64,000 bases of DNA from Cognatiluteimonas lumbrici (GCF_006476065.1 NZ_ML636798.1:186001-250000); one strand, 5' to 3'; positions 45,268-58,183 are shown, counted from the first letter of the stretch. Numbers and translations are program-made. Notes: generated by a model from the letters alone, not told the origin.

Positions 45268-46023
45268 TCAGTCGCGGGACTGGAGCTTGGCCAGCAGGCG
45301 CAGGATCTCGAGGTAGAGCCAGACCAGGGTGACCAGCAGGCCGAACGCGCCGTACCACTCCATGTACTTGGGCGCGCCGTGCTCGACGCCCTGCTCGATG
45401 AAGTCGAAGTCCAGCACCAGGTTCAGCGCCGCGACCACGACCACCACCGCCGAGAACCCGATCCCCAGCCAGCCGCTGTCGTGGATGAAGCCCATGCCCT
45501 CGAACCCGAACAGGCGCATGCCGATGTTCACCAGGTACAGCAGCATGATCCCGCCGGTGGCCGCAACCACGCCGAGCTTGAAGTTCTCGGTCGCGCGCAC
45601 CAGGCCGCTGCGGTAGGCCAGCAGCAGCGCCGCGAGGGTGCCGAAGGTGAGGCCCACGGCCTGCATCACGATCCCCGGGAAGCGCTGCTCGAAGACCGCC
45701 GAGATCGCGCCGATGGCCAGTCCCTCGAGCACCGCGTACAGCGGCGCGGTGACCGGCGACCACTCCTTCTTGAACACCGTCACCAGCGCCACCACGAGGC
45801 CGCCGATCAGGCCGCCCCAGACGAAGGGCATCAGGCCCTCGATGCCGCCGGTGAAGAACCGGCTCCAGGTGTACATCGCCGCTGCCAGCGTGAGCACCAG
45901 CAGGAACGCGGTCTTGTTGACGGTGCCGTTCAGGGTCATGGCCCCGGCGTCGCGGCGCACCACGGTGCCGGTGCCCAGGTCCAGGAAGGTCGATTCGGAA
46001 AGTGCGGGGTTGCCGCTGCGCAT
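45268..46023 (-). CDS. Bax inhibitor-1/YccA family membrane protein
   Basis: 251-residue integral membrane protein with seven helices from ~38 to 245 after a polar N-terminus (SGNPALSESTFLDLGTG). It belongs to the Bax1-I/TMBIM family, in the branch with YccA-like bacterial proteins that start with a SNPxF-type leader. Typical pieces are MTLNGTVNKTAFLLVLTL, PLYAVLEGLAIGAISAVFEQRFPG (~98-121), LLAYRSGLVRATENFK, NLVLDFDFIEQGVEHGAPKYMEWYGAFGLLVTLVWLYLEILRLLAKL (~200-246). Relatives modulate FtsH or conduct calcium; the role here is not known. ATG 46023 is the first start that keeps the leader. Its upstream region is shared, in opposite direction, with the tRNA array promoter. Confidence 0.93.
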   Translation of the reverse strand: MRSGNPALSESTFLDLGTGTVVRRDAGAMTLNGTVNKTAFLLVLTLAAAMYTWSRFFTGGIEGLMPFVWGGLIGGLVVALVTVFKKEWSPVTAPLYAVLEGLAIGAISAVFEQRFPGIVMQAVGLTFGTLAALLLAYRSGLVRATENFKLGVVAATGGIMLLYLVNIGMRLFGFEGMGFIHDSGWLGIGFSAVVVVVAALNLVLDFDFIEQGVEHGAPKYMEWYGAFGLLVTLVWLYLEILRLLAKLQSRD

Positions 46024-46096
46024 GGAAATCCTCGTGGCCGCTGCAAAGGGTCTGGGAGGAAGCATACACAAGGGCAGGGCGCGCTTCGGGCGCGCG

Positions 46097-46125
46097 TTGA
46101 CAGGCCCGCGCCCGCTCCCGACAAT
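46097..46125 (+). promoter_or_regulatory. Promoter of the tRNA array
   Basis: A perfect -35 TTGACA (46097..46102), 17-nt spacer and -10 GACAAT (46120..46125) are followed by a G/C-rich discriminator AGCCGGCC. That is typical of stable-RNA promoters under stringent control. tRNA-Pro begins about 40 nt after the predicted start. Confidence 0.75.
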
Positions 46126-46172
46126 AGCCGGCCTTTCGTCGCGTTGGCGCGCCTCGGAAGTGTCCCGTCCGG

Positions 46173-46249
46173 CGGGGTATAGCGCAGCCTGGTAGCGCGC
46201 CTGCTTTGGGAGCAGGATGTCGGGGGTTCGAATCCCTCTACCCCGACCA
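46173..46249 (+). tRNA. tRNA-Pro (anticodon TGG)
   Basis: 77 nt, acceptor CGGGGTA/TACCCCG, anticodon loop TTTGGGA within stem CCTGC/GCAGG, T loop TTCGAAT, encoded CCA. First of five clustered tRNAs. Confidence 0.97.
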
Positions 46250-46260
46250 TTCCGGCCAGG

Positions 46261-46337
46261 GCGCCCGTAGCTCAACCGGATAGAGCACCGGCCTTCTAAG
46301 CCGGTGGTTGCAGGTTCGAGTCCTGCCGGGCGCGCCA
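46261..46337 (+). tRNA. tRNA-Arg (anticodon TCT)
   Basis: 77 nt, acceptor GCGCCCG/CGGGCGC, anticodon stem CCGGC/GCCGG with loop CTTCTAA, encoded CCA. Separated from tRNA-Pro by 11 nt. Confidence 0.97.
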
Positions 46338-46356
46338 ATCCGGCTTGTCGTTCAGT

Positions 46357-46434
46357 GGTGGCTGTAGCTCAGTTGGTTAGAGTCCTGGATTGTGATTCCA
46401 GATGTCGGGGGTTCGAGTCCCCTCAGCCACCCCA
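46357..46434 (+). tRNA. tRNA-His (anticodon GTG)
   Basis: About 78 nt including the encoded extra G(-1) opposite discriminator C. Acceptor GTGGCTG/CAGCCAC, anticodon loop with GTG (GGATTGTGATTCC), encoded CCA. Confidence 0.96.
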
Positions 46435-46492
46435 TTCCATGCAGTCGCGGTAGTTGCAGTACCCCGGTTTTTGTTACACTTTCCGCCTTTCC

Positions 46493-46568
46493 GGGCCGTT
46501 AGCTCAGTTGGTAGAGCAGTTGACTCTTAATCAATAGGTCCAAGGTTCGAATCCTTGACGGCCCACCA
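46493..46568 (+). tRNA. tRNA-Lys (anticodon CTT)
   Basis: 76 nt, acceptor GGGCCGT/ACGGCCC, anticodon stem GTTGA/TCAAT with loop CTCTTAA, encoded CCA. A possible own promoter (TTGCAG ... TACACT, 46454..46480) lies just upstream. A terminator follows. Confidence 0.97.
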
Positions 46569-46577
46569 AGACCCGGA

Positions 46578-46606
46578 CGCCCGGCCCAGTGCCGGGCGTT
46601 TTCTTT
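46578..46606 (+). terminator. Rho-independent terminator after tRNA-Lys
   Basis: 8-bp stem CGCCCGGC/GCCGGGCG, 5-nt loop, then TTTTCTTTT. A TACAAT hexamer (46611..46616) right after it may be the -10 for tRNA-Leu and tig. Confidence 0.9.
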
Positions 46607-46625
46607 TCCTTACAATCGACCGCCT

Positions 46626-46710
46626 GCGAAAGTGGCGGAACTGGTAGACGCACTGGATTTAGGTTCCAGCGCCTTTCGGCGTGGGGGTTCGAGTCCCCCC
46701 TTTCGCACCA
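46626..46710 (+). tRNA. tRNA-Leu (anticodon TAG)
   Basis: 85-nt class II tRNA with a long variable arm (CGCCTTTCGGCG). Acceptor GCGAAAG/CTTTCGC, anticodon loop TTTAGGT within stem CTGGA/TCCAG, encoded CCA. It precedes tig by 136 nt. Confidence 0.97.
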
Positions 46711-46846
46711 GCGACGCCCCTGTGGCGGCCCCGGCCCGGATCGGCGAAACTATCGCGTTCCGCCGCGTCCAAAGGCCCCGGCCCGGGCAGGCATTCCAAC
46801 AATCAGGCAGATCCCCGCGGCCGGGCCGCGGCCGCACGGAGTGGGT

Positions 46847-48163
46847 ATGGCAGTTCCAGCAACGCAGGTTTCGGTCGAGAACACGGGCAACCTCGGGCGC
46901 CGCATGACGCTGCGCGTCCCGGCGAGCGACGTCGAGGAGCAGGTCGGCGGCAGGCTGCGCGAGATCGCGCGTACCGCCCGCATCAAGGGCTTCCGCCCCG
47001 GCAAGGTCCCGACCAGCGTGGTCAGGCAGCGCTTCGGCGCGCAGGTCCGCGCCGAGGTGCTCGACGGCCTGCTGCGCGAGGGCTTCGACTCCGTGGTCCG
47101 CGAGAACGAGCTCAAGGTCGCCGGCAACCCCCGGATCGAGCCGGTCGAAGGCGGCGAGCAGGGCGGCGAGATCGCCTACGTCGCGGATTTCGAGCTGGTC
47201 CCGGAGTTCGGCGAGATCGAGGTCGAGAAGCTGCAGGTGGTGCGCAACACCGCCGAGGTCACCGAGGAAGACATCGACCGCATGGTCGCGAACCTGCGCC
47301 AGCAGCGCCGCAGCTGGACCGCGGTCACGCGCCCGGCGAAGGAAGGCGATGCGGTGGACGTGGAGAACTGGTCGCAGCTGGGCGACGAGCGGCTGCCGCC
47401 CGAGGGCGTGGAGCACGGGGTCGCCGTGATCGGCGCCGGCTCGATGCTGCCGGAGCTGGAGCAGGCGCTGGTCGGGATGACCGCCGGCGAGGAGAAGGTC
47501 GTCGAAGTGACCTTCCCCGAGAACTGGCGGGTGCCGAAGCTGGCCGGCAAGACGGTGCAGGTGCACATGAAGGCGGTGCAGGTCTCCGAGGAAGTGCTGC
47601 CGGAGGTGGACACCGCGTTCATCCGCAGCTTCGGGGTCAAGAGCGGCGAGCTGTCGCAGTTCCGCAGCGAGATCCGCGCCAACCTGGAGCGCGAGCTCAA
47701 GGGTGCGCTGATGAACCGGCTGCGCCGCGCCGTCGGCGAGCAGTTGGCCGAGGCCTATGCGCACGTCGAGCTGCCGCCGCGCCTGGTCGAGCAGGAGGCC
47801 AGCAGCCTGGCCGCCAGCGCCCGGCAGCAGGCCGCCCAGCAGGGCCGTCCCGGCCCGCAGGGCGAGGATGCCTATCAGCAGTTCATGGAGCCGGCGCGCA
47901 AGCGCGTGCTGGTCGCGCTGCTGGTCGGCGAGATCGCGCGCCGCAACGAGCTGCGCCTGGACCCGGCGCGCCTGAACGAACTCCTGCGCCTGATCGCCTC
48001 CACCTACGAGGAGCCGCAGCAGGTCATTGAGTTGTACCGCAACGACCCCCAGCTCATGGCCGGGCTGCAGAACCGCGCGATGGAGGAACAGGTCATCGAC
48101 TGGATCGCCGAGCGCGCGCAGCATACCGTCGAACCCATGACCTTCCAGGAAGCGATCGGATGA
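46847..48163 (+). CDS. tig: Trigger factor
   Basis: 438-residue ribosome-associated chaperone. The N-terminal ribosome-binding domain includes the signature [17 protein letters not shown] (~44-60). The PPIase domain (~150-245) is recognisable ([47 protein letters not shown]) but has lost the aromatic and acidic pocket residues of FKBP-type isomerases: the usual D-F-x-G block is replaced by [11 protein letters not shown]. Prolyl isomerase activity is therefore doubtful. The C-terminal chaperone domain (~250-430) is complete. ATG 46847 follows GGAG by 5 nt. It overlaps clpP by 4 nt; tig-clpP-clpX-lon is the conserved order. Confidence 0.96.
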   Translation: MAVPATQVSVENTGNLGRRMTLRVPASDVEEQVGGRLREIARTARIKGFRPGKVPTSVVRQRFGAQVRAEVLDGLLREGFDSVVRENELKVAGNPRIEPVEGGEQGGEIAYVADFELVPEFGEIEVEKLQVVRNTAEVTEEDIDRMVANLRQQRRSWTAVTRPAKEGDAVDVENWSQLGDERLPPEGVEHGVAVIGAGSMLPELEQALVGMTAGEEKVVEVTFPENWRVPKLAGKTVQVHMKAVQVSEEVLPEVDTAFIRSFGVKSGELSQFRSEIRANLERELKGALMNRLRRAVGEQLAEAYAHVELPPRLVEQEASSLAASARQQAAQQGRPGPQGEDAYQQFMEPARKRVLVALLVGEIARRNELRLDPARLNELLRLIASTYEEPQQVIELYRNDPQLMAGLQNRAMEEQVIDWIAERAQHTVEPMTFQEAIG

Positions 48164-48789
48164 CAGACAACCGGACCAAGGCCCTCAACCTCGTGCCGAT
48201 GGTGGTCGAGCAGACCAGCCGCGGCGAGCGCGCGTACGACATCTACTCGCGCCTGCTCAAGGAACGGGTGATCTTCCTGGTCGGTGGCATCGACGACCAC
48301 GTCGCCAACGTGATCGTCGCGCAGATGCTGTTCCTCGAGGCCGAGAACCCCGAGAAGGACATCAGCCTGTACATCAACTCGCCGGGCGGCATCGTCACCG
48401 CGGGCATGGCGATCTACGACACCATGCAGTTCATCAAGCCCGACGTGAACACGATCTGCGTGGGCCAGGCGGCGAGCATGGGCGCGCTGCTGCTGGCGGC
48501 CGGCGCCAAGGGCAAGCGCTACGCGCTGCCCAATTCGCGGGTAATGATCCACCAGCCGCTTGGCGGCTTCCAGGGCCAGGCCACGGACATCGACATCCAC
48601 GCGCGCGAGATTCTGTCCATGCGCCAGCGGCTGAACGAGATCCTGTCCAAGCACACCGGGCAGGCGCTCGACACGATCGCCCGCGACACCGAGCGCGACA
48701 ACTTCAAGAGCGCCCAGGCCGCGCAGGAATACGGCCTCGTCGACCAGGTGCTGGAGCGCCGCCCGGACGAGTCCATCCAGCCGGCGTGA
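48160..48789 (+). CDS. clpP: ATP-dependent Clp protease proteolytic subunit
   Basis: 209-residue serine protease that forms a double heptamer and works with ClpX or ClpA. The catalytic Ser is in [19 protein letters not shown] (~104-122), His in [15 protein letters not shown] (~128-142) and Asp in DTERDNF (~175-181). The hydrophobic-pocket region [17 protein letters not shown] and YINSPGG are standard. A short N-terminal propeptide-like extension precedes [26 protein letters not shown] 48160 forms an ATGA overlap with the tig stop, so it is translationally coupled to tig. Confidence 0.97.
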   Translation: MTDNRTKALNLVPMVVEQTSRGERAYDIYSRLLKERVIFLVGGIDDHVANVIVAQMLFLEAENPEKDISLYINSPGGIVTAGMAIYDTMQFIKPDVNTICVGQAASMGALLLAAGAKGKRYALPNSRVMIHQPLGGFQGQATDIDIHAREILSMRQRLNEILSKHTGQALDTIARDTERDNFKSAQAAQEYGLVDQVLERRPDESIQPA

Positions 48790-48821
48790 TCCGGCCGGGA
48801 ATGTGCGGCAAGTCACTGAAA

Positions 48822-48835
48822 CGGAACATGTTCCG
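48822..48835. promoter_or_regulatory. Perfect 14-bp palindrome between clpP and clpX
   Basis: CGGAACATGTTCCG lies 83 nt before the clpX start codon, upstream of a possible clpX promoter (TTGCGG ... TATTCT at 48877..48882). A repressor site is possible. The 14-nt string GCAAGTCACTGAAA just before it recurs in the gap upstream of lon. Confidence 0.35.
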
Positions 48836-48918
48836 ATCCACTTCGCGGACCCGGCTTGCGGCCGGGAACGCTGTGCTATTCTCGGGCCGCAACCGCGGCT
48901 GCAGCAGGTAACTGGGGA

Positions 48919-50199
<1,281 letters not shown>

Positions 50200-50240
50200 C
50201 GCAGTCGGCTTTACGCGAGGTTCATCGCGCAAGTCATTGA

Positions 50241-50271
50241 AAAGCCGTCCGTTCCACGGGCGGCTTTCTTT
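50241..50271 (+). terminator. Rho-independent terminator after clpX
   Basis: 12-bp stem AAAGCCGTCCGT/ACGGGCGGCTTT (one T-G pair), 3-nt loop, then CTTTG. It separates clpX from lon. Confidence 0.85.
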
Positions 50272-50359
50272 GTTCACGGATCTCCGCTTGCATCCCCCGC
50301 GCCACGGCCCCATAACCGTGGACAGGGCGCCCGAGGCGCCACCCGCAACCGGAGCCGAC

Positions 50360-52789
<2,430 letters not shown>

Positions 52790-52979
52790 GGGGCATGCCA
52801 CCGAACGCGGCGGCGCGCGTTGCGCCGCCGCTGGTGCCGCTGGTATAACGATCCGGTCCGCGCGGGCCTTGCTGCGCCTGCCGCGGGATTTCGTCCGGGG
52901 AGCGGGCACGGCACGCCCAGCGGGGAACCCCGGCTCACACCACATGTCCAGCGGCGCCTGCCGCACAGGGAGTTACCGA

Positions 52980-53255
52980 ATGAATAAATCGGAATTGATC
53001 GACCACGTCGCCGAGGGCGCCGACCTGTCCCGCGCCGACGCGGGGCGCGCAGTGGACGCGTTCGTCGCCACCATCACCAAGGCCCTGAAGGGCGGTGACA
53101 GCGTGACCCTGGTCGGCTTCGGCACGTTCGAGGCGCGCAAGCGCGGCGCCCGCACCGGGCGCAACCCGCGCACCGGCGAGGAGATCGCGATCGCGGCCTC
53201 GGTCAACCCGGCGTTCAAGGCGGGCAAGGCGCTCAAGGACGCGGTCAACGGCTGA
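52980..53255 (+). CDS. hupB: DNA-binding protein HU
   Basis: 91-residue HU/IHF-family nucleoid protein: [32 protein letters not shown] (1-32), [35 protein letters not shown] (beta arm with RNPRTGE, ~40-74) and [17 protein letters not shown]. Pro in RNP and the arm sequence mark HU rather than IHF. ATG 52980 has AGGGAG 7 nt upstream. A TATAAC -10-like hexamer near 52845 would give a leader of about 125 nt. A terminator follows directly. The position after lon is the usual xanthomonad and enterobacterial order. Confidence 0.97.
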   Translation: MNKSELIDHVAEGADLSRADAGRAVDAFVATITKALKGGDSVTLVGFGTFEARKRGARTGRNPRTGEEIAIAASVNPAFKAGKALKDAVNG

Positions 53256-53281
53256 CCGCCCGCCCGGAAGCACGACCGAAG

Positions 53282-53304
53282 AGCCCGGCCCAGCCGGGCT
53301 TTTC
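53282..53304 (+). terminator. Rho-independent terminator after hupB
   Basis: 8-bp stem AGCCCGGC/GCCGGGCT with a 3-nt loop and TTTTC tail. Confidence 0.85.
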
Positions 53305-53320
53305 GTTATCATGCCGCGCC

Positions 53321-53395
53321 GGGTGCTTAGCTCAGCGGTAGAGCGTCTCCCTTACAAGGAGAGGGTCGGGGGTTCGAAACCCTCAGCACCCACCA
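53321..53395 (+). tRNA. tRNA-Val (anticodon TAC)
   Basis: 75 nt, acceptor GGGTGCT/AGCACCC, anticodon stem TCTCC/GGAGA with loop CTTACAA, encoded CCA. Confidence 0.97.
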
Positions 53396-53443
53396 GGACC
53401 ATTGCGAATCCGGAGGAGGCTCTGTATCATCCTCCGGCTCAGC

Positions 53444-53520
53444 GGAGTGGTAGTTCAGTTGGTTAGAATGCTGGCCTGTCACGCCGGAGGTCGCGGGTTC
53501 GAGTCCCGTCCACTCCGCCA
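53444..53520 (+). tRNA. tRNA-Asp (anticodon GTC)
   Basis: 77 nt, acceptor GGAGTGG/CCACTCC, anticodon stem CTGGC/GCCGG with loop CTGTCAC, encoded CCA. The 48-nt spacer from tRNA-Val holds an inverted repeat CCGGAGGA/TCCTCCGG (53410..53437) that could form a processing hairpin. Confidence 0.97.
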
Positions 53521-53614
53521 ATCCATGCGATGCAAGGAAGCAACACGGAGGCCCGCAGCGATGCGGGCCTTTTCCGTTTAAACTGCCCGGCTTCGCCACA
53601 ACGCAAGACCGCCC

Positions 53615-55585
53615 ATGCTCTCGAAACTTCGCGAAAAGACCTCTGGCTGGATCGCCGGCGTGGTGCTCGGGATCCTGACCATCCCGTTCGCGTTCTTCGG
53701 CATGGAGCAGTACATGACGCAGAGCACCGCGAGCTGGGTGGCCGCGGTCGAGGCGCCGCCGTCCTGGTGGGCCGGCGCGCCGCACTGGTGGCCCGCGTCC
53801 ATGCTGTGGCAGCGCGAGGAGATCTCGATCGACGAGTTCCGGAGCCGCTTCGAGTCCGAGCGCCAGGCGCGCCGCGCGCAGGAAGGCGACGCGTTCGACT
53901 CGCGCGCGTTCGAGGACCCGGCCAACAAGCGCGCGGTGCTCGACGGCATGATCGACGCGCTGGTGGTGCGGATGATGGCCGACGAGGCCGGCATCGCGGT
54001 GAGCGACGCGCAGCTGCGCAAGGCGATCGCGGACATCCCCGCGTTCCAGGTCGGCGGCCGCTTCGACCCGCAGCAGTACCAGCTCGCGCTGGCCTCGCAG
54101 GTGCCGCAGCGCACGCCGCAGCAGTTCGAGCAGCTGCTGCGCGAGGACCTGCAGCGGGCGATGATCCCGCAGGGCGTGATGGCCTCGGCATTCGCCACCG
54201 AGGGCGAGGTCGAGCACCTGCTGCGCCTGCTGGGCGAGCAGCGCGACGTGGCCTTCGCGGTCATCCCCGCGCCCGAGCCCGACACCGGCGCGGTCGGCGC
54301 CGAAGAGATCCAGGCCTGGTACGACGGCCACCCCGATGCCTACCGCAGCCCCGAGCGCGTGACCGTCGAGTACGTCGAGATCCGCTCGGACGAGCTGCCC
54401 GAGCCGCCGGTGGACGAGGCCGCGCTGCGCCAGCGCTACGAGGCTGAGAAGGTGCGCTTCGGCGAGCCGGAGGAGCGCCTGGCTTCGCACATCCTGGTGC
54501 AGGTCCCGGCGGATGCCGACGCCGAGGCGCAGGCCGCCGCCAAGGCCGAAGCCGAAAAGCTCGCCGCCGAAGCGGCGGCGGAAGGTGCCGATTTCGCCGC
54601 GCTCGCGCGCGAGCATTCCGACGACAACGTCACCGCGGCCGGTGGCGGCGAACTGGGCTGGGTGACCGAGGACACGGTTGCCGAGCCGTTCGCAGAGGCG
54701 CTGTTCGCGATGCAGCCCGGCGAGGTCTCCGCGCCGGTGCGCACCGAGTACGGCTGGCACGTGATCCAGCTGCGCGAAGTGAAGGAAGGCAGCATCATTC
54801 CCTTCGAGCAGGTGCGCGACGAGTTGGCGCGGGAGCAGCAGCAGGCTTCTCGCGAACGCGCCTTCAACGACCTCGCCAGCCGCCTGGTGGACCAGGTGTA
54901 CAAGAACCCGACCTCGCTGGCGCCGGCGGCGCAGGCGGCCGGGCTGCAGGTGCAACGCATCGGCCCGGTGGCGCGCGGCGCGGGCGAGGGCATCTTCTCG
55001 AGCCCGGCCGTGCAGCGCGCGGCGTTCTCCGAAGCGCTGGTCGAGGACGGCACGGTCAGCGACCCGATCGAGATCGCTCCCGGCCACAGCGTGTTGCTGC
55101 GCGTGGTCGGCCACGAGCCGGAACGCCAGCGCCCGCTGTCCGAGGTCGCGCAGCAGGTGATCGCCGCGGTGCGCCGCGACCGCGCGGCCAGGGCCGCTGG
55201 CGAGCAGGCGGCCGGCATGGTGGCCGCCATCGAGGGCGGCAAGTCGCTGCGGGAAGTGGCCGAGGCCGCCGGCCTGCAGGCGGCGGAGCTGGAACTGCCG
55301 CGCGGCATGCCGGTGCCGACCGCGGAAGCCGCGCAGGCGATGTTCGCCGCGCCCGCCCCCGAAGAGGGCGGCAAGAGCGTCGGCCACGTCGCGCTCGGCG
55401 ACGGCAGCCTGCTGGTCTACGCGGTGCGCAAGGTGATCCCGGGCGATCCCGCGGAAGCCAGCGCCGAGCAGCGCGCGGCGCTGCGCGCACAGCTGGGACA
55501 GGTGATGGGCAGCGAGGACGTGGACGCGCTGGTCGAGGCGTTGCGCCGCGCGGTGCGCATCACCGTGGCCGAAGAGCGCCTCTGA
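53615..55585 (+). CDS. ppiD: Membrane-anchored periplasmic chaperone / peptidyl-prolyl isomerase PpiD
   Basis: 656-residue periplasmic folding factor with a single N-terminal anchor (SGWIAGVVLGILTIPFAFFGM, ~10-30). A SurA_N-like helical region (~70-220; DAFDSRAFEDPANKRAVLDGMIDALV), a parvulin domain (~285-390; RLASHILVQVPADAD, AREHSDDNVTAAGGGELGWV, YGWHVIQLREV) and a C-terminal helical region follow. It assists newly translocated outer-membrane proteins at the Sec translocon. Length is close to E. coli PpiD (623). ATG 53615 has no clear ribosome site; a TAAACT -10-like hexamer lies near 53578. It converges on fabI with 33 nt between. Confidence 0.94.
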   Translation: MLSKLREKTSGWIAGVVLGILTIPFAFFGMEQYMTQSTASWVAAVEAPPSWWAGAPHWWPASMLWQREEISIDEFRSRFESERQARRAQEGDAFDSRAFEDPANKRAVLDGMIDALVVRMMADEAGIAVSDAQLRKAIADIPAFQVGGRFDPQQYQLALASQVPQRTPQQFEQLLREDLQRAMIPQGVMASAFATEGEVEHLLRLLGEQRDVAFAVIPAPEPDTGAVGAEEIQAWYDGHPDAYRSPERVTVEYVEIRSDELPEPPVDEAALRQRYEAEKVRFGEPEERLASHILVQVPADADAEAQAAAKAEAEKLAAEAAAEGADFAALAREHSDDNVTAAGGGELGWVTEDTVAEPFAEALFAMQPGEVSAPVRTEYGWHVIQLREVKEGSIIPFEQVRDELAREQQQASRERAFNDLASRLVDQVYKNPTSLAPAAQAAGLQVQRIGPVARGAGEGIFSSPAVQRAAFSEALVEDGTVSDPIEIAPGHSVLLRVVGHEPERQRPLSEVAQQVIAAVRRDRAARAAGEQAAGMVAAIEGGKSLREVAEAAGLQAAELELPRGMPVPTAEAAQAMFAAPAPEEGGKSVGHVALGDGSLLVYAVRKVIPGDPAEASAEQRAALRAQLGQVMGSEDVDALVEALRRAVRITVAEERL

Positions 55586-55618
55586 CGGAGGGCGCCCTGG
55601 CCACGGCGGCCGGGAGCG

Positions 55619-56404
55619 TCACTCGATCCCGGGCATGCCCACGATGCTGAAGCCGGCGTCCACGTAGGTGACCTCGCCGGTGATGCCGGCGGCCAGGTCC
55701 GAGCACAGGAACGCGGCGGCGTTGCCGACATCCTCGATGGTGACGTTGCGGCGCAGCGGCGCTGTTGCCTCGAACGTGCTGAGCATCTTGCGGAAGTTGC
55801 CCACGCCGGAGGCCGCCAGGGTCTTGATCGGGCCGGCCGAGATCGCGTTGACGCGGGTCCCCTCGGGCCCGAGGTTGAGCGCCAGGTAGCGCACCGTGGA
55901 CTCCAGGCTCGCCTTGGCCACGCCCATCACGTTGTAGTTCTGCAGCGCGCGCACCGCGCCCAGGTAGCTCAGGGTGAGGATTGCGCCGTTGCGGCCCTTC
56001 ATCTGCGGCCGCGCGGCCTTGGCCAGCGCCGCCAGCGAATAGGCCGAGATGTCCTGCGCGATGGCGAAGTTCTCGCGGCTGATGCCGTCGAGGAAGTCCC
56101 CGCCGATCGCCTCGCGCGGTGCGTAGGCGATGCAGTGCACCAGGATGTCGAAGCCGTCCCAGTGCTTGCCCAGCTCGGCGAAGCAGGCGTCGATCTGGGC
56201 GTCGTCGGCGACGTCCAGCGGCAGCACGATCTTCGCGCCGTACTCGGCCGCGGCGTCCTCGACGCGCGACTTGAGCTTCTCGTTCTGGTAGGTCAGGGCG
56301 AGTTCCGCGCCCTCCCGGTGCATCGCCTCGGCGATGCCGTTGGCGATCGAACGCTGGCTGGCGATGCCGGTGACCAGTGCGCGCTTGCCCTGCAGGAATC
56401 CCAT
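55619..56404 (-). CDS. fabI: Enoyl-[acyl-carrier-protein] reductase (NADH) FabI
   Basis: 261-residue short-chain dehydrogenase-type enoyl-ACP reductase of fatty-acid elongation, the target of triclosan-type inhibitors. Cofactor loop [15 protein letters not shown] (~10-24), DVADDAQID (~64-72), [17 protein letters not shown] (~91-107), the catalytic pair in [14 protein letters not shown] (Tyr and Lys six residues apart, ~154-167), [16 protein letters not shown] (~191-206) and the C-terminal [15 protein letters not shown]. Length matches E. coli FabI (262). ATG 56404 follows GGAAGG at a normal distance. Confidence 0.97.
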   Translation of the reverse strand: MGFLQGKRALVTGIASQRSIANGIAEAMHREGAELALTYQNEKLKSRVEDAAAEYGAKIVLPLDVADDAQIDACFAELGKHWDGFDILVHCIAYAPREAIGGDFLDGISRENFAIAQDISAYSLAALAKAARPQMKGRNGAILTLSYLGAVRALQNYNVMGVAKASLESTVRYLALNLGPEGTRVNAISAGPIKTLAASGVGNFRKMLSTFEATAPLRRNVTIEDVGNAAAFLCSDLAAGITGEVTYVDAGFSIVGMPGIE

Positions 56405-56426
56405 CGTGGTGCCTTCCGTGTACGGA

Positions 56427-57404
56427 TCAGGGCGATAGTGTGCCCTGTGCGGCGGCATCCGGGCCAGCGCCGGCGGTGGCGGCGAGCGGCGGCGCCGGGC
56501 GCAGCGCCTGCGCCAGCACCCGGCGCGGTTCGCCGTGCGGCACGCGGCCGCCCGCGAAGGCCGGGTTCAGGCGCCGCACGCGCGCCGGGTCGCGGCCGTT
56601 GCCGCTCGCCCACGCCGCGATGTCGCGGGTACCGGCCGGCAGTTCGACCGCCTCGAGCAGCGGCACCTGGCGGTCGAGCGAGGCCAGCCAGGCGGGATCG
56701 TCGTCGGCGCGGTCGAGCAGGCACGACAGCGCATGCAGCTTGCGCACGTAGGCGCGGGTGATGCCGGACAGGCTCTCCAGCTTCTCCGGGTCGGCGTCGC
56801 GCGCGACCTGGCCGCTGCGCCGCAGCGCGCCGAACACGCGATACTCGCCGGCGTTGTAGGCCATCACCGCCAGCCGCCAGTCGCCGGCGAACATCCCGTG
56901 CAGGGTCTTCAGGTAGCGCACCGCGGCCCGCGTCGAATCCACCGGCGAGAGCCGGCCATCGTAGCCGGCGTGCATCGGCACCTGGTGGGCGCGCGCGGTC
57001 AGGCGGATGAACTGCCACATGCCCGCGGGCCCGAGCTTGCTGCGCGCGTCCGGCTTGTAGCCGCTCTCCACGAACGGGATCAACGCGTACTCGGTCGGCA
57101 GGCTGGCCTCGCGCAAGGCATCGACCACGTAGCCGAACAGCGCCATCGCCTGTTCGTCGCCGCCGCCCAGGCGGCGGGTGGCGGCGCTGAAGTGGCGGCG
57201 CCAGCGCGGGCTGCTGGACTCCGGCTCGCACACCGGGTCGGCCAGGCCCTCGCGGAAGCGGGCGTAGATCTCGCGGCCGCTGCGCGTGGCCGGGACCAGC
57301 GTCGCCGGTTCCACCACCGCGATCTCGTCCAGCGCCGGCGGATCGGCCGCCCACACCGGGGCCGCCGCCAACAGCAGCGCGGCCAGCAGGCCCGGCGGCC
57401 TCAC
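56427..57404 (-). CDS. Lytic transglycosylase, MltD-like
   Basis: 325-residue exported lytic transglycosylase (family 1D type) that cleaves the glycan strands of peptidoglycan. A signal peptide ([14 protein letters not shown]) is followed by an SLT domain (~95-230) with the catalytic Glu in [25 protein letters not shown] (~106-130) and [13 protein letters not shown] (~184-196). The C-terminal ~90 residues keep only one LysM-like stretch ([20 protein letters not shown]), so it is shorter than E. coli MltD (452, two LysM). The start is GTG at 57404, overlapping the gloB stop (GTGA), so its translation is probably coupled to gloB. Confidence 0.88.
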   Translation of the reverse strand: MRPPGLLAALLLAAAPVWAADPPALDEIAVVEPATLVPATRSGREIYARFREGLADPVCEPESSSPRWRRHFSAATRRLGGGDEQAMALFGYVVDALREASLPTEYALIPFVESGYKPDARSKLGPAGMWQFIRLTARAHQVPMHAGYDGRLSPVDSTRAAVRYLKTLHGMFAGDWRLAVMAYNAGEYRVFGALRRSGQVARDADPEKLESLSGITRAYVRKLHALSCLLDRADDDPAWLASLDRQVPLLEAVELPAGTRDIAAWASGNGRDPARVRRLNPAFAGGRVPHGEPRRVLAQALRPAPPLAATAGAGPDAAAQGTLSP

Positions 57405-58183
57405 GCGCGGAATCCGTCCTTCCAGCGCCGCAACGCGGCGAAGGTGCCGACCCGGTCGCCCGGGTCGTGGCCGAGCCAGTCGGCGGCCGCCGCGCGCACC
57501 GCGGGCGCATCCACGCGCAGGAACGGGTTGGCGGCGAGTTCGCCGCCGAGGGTGGCGGGGAGGGTGGGCAGTCCGCGGTCGCGCATGGCGGTGGCCTCCT
57601 GCAGGCGCGCATCGAGCGCGCGGTTGTCCGGTTCGACCCGGCGCGCGAACGCGCCATTGGCCAGCGTGTACTCGTGCCCGCAGCACACCAGGGTGTCCAC
57701 GGGCAGCGCCGCCAGCCGGTCGAGCGAGGCCAGCATCTGTGCCGGCGTGCCCTCGAACAGGCGGCCGCAGCCGAGACTGAACAGCGTGTCGCCCGAGCAC
57801 AAGACCCCGTGGCCCAGGAATGCGACGTGGCTCACGGTATGCCCGGGGACGCCGATGACCTCGAAGCGCCAGCCGCCGGCGACCGCCGCCACCTCGCCGT
57901 CGCGTACCCGCGTGCACGGCAACGCGATGCGCGGATCGTCCGGCGCGAACACCGGCAGCCCGGGAAAGTCCCCCAGCAACTCCGCGGTGCCGCCGATGTG
58001 GTCGGCGTGGTGGTGGGTCAGTAGCACCGCGGCGGGCCGCAGTGCGTGCCGCGCCAGGGCCTTGCGCACGGGCGCCGCTTCGCCGGGGTCGACCACGACC
58101 GCGTCGCCGCCGCGGCCGGGCAGCAGCCAGACGTAGTTGTCGGACAACGTGGGGACCGGAACAGGGGCGGCGATGGGTTGCAT
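57401..58183 (-). CDS. gloB: Hydroxyacylglutathione hydrolase (glyoxalase II)
   Basis: 260-residue metallo-beta-lactamase-fold enzyme that hydrolyses S-lactoylglutathione in methylglyoxal detoxification. Binuclear site: THHHADHIGG (~55-64), GHTVSHVAFL (His, ~113-122), CSGDTLFSLGCGRLFEGTP (Asp, ~129-147) and CCGHEYTLAN (His, ~166-175). The C-terminal glutathione-binding domain has NPFLR (~225-229) and the final RWKDGFRA. Length matches E. coli GloB (251). ATG 58183 is only 12 nt from the opposite start at 58196, so its promoter must lie inside the divergent gene. Confidence 0.95.
   Translation of the reverse strand: MQPIAAPVPVPTLSDNYVWLLPGRGGDAVVVDPGEAAPVRKALARHALRPAAVLLTHHHADHIGGTAELLGDFPGLPVFAPDDPRIALPCTRVRDGEVAAVAGGWRFEVIGVPGHTVSHVAFLGHGVLCSGDTLFSLGCGRLFEGTPAQMLASLDRLAALPVDTLVCCGHEYTLANGAFARRVEPDNRALDARLQEATAMRDRGLPTLPATLGGELAANPFLRVDAPAVRAAAADWLGHDPGDRVGTFAALRRWKDGFRA

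Noticed and set aside
46173-46710. Possible prophage attachment region at the tRNA cluster
   Set aside because: Flanking genes are conserved chromosomal genes in the expected order and no direct repeats of tRNA ends were found.
53410-53437. Inverted repeat between tRNA-Val and tRNA-Asp as a terminator
   Set aside because: No T tract follows the stem; a processing hairpin is more likely.
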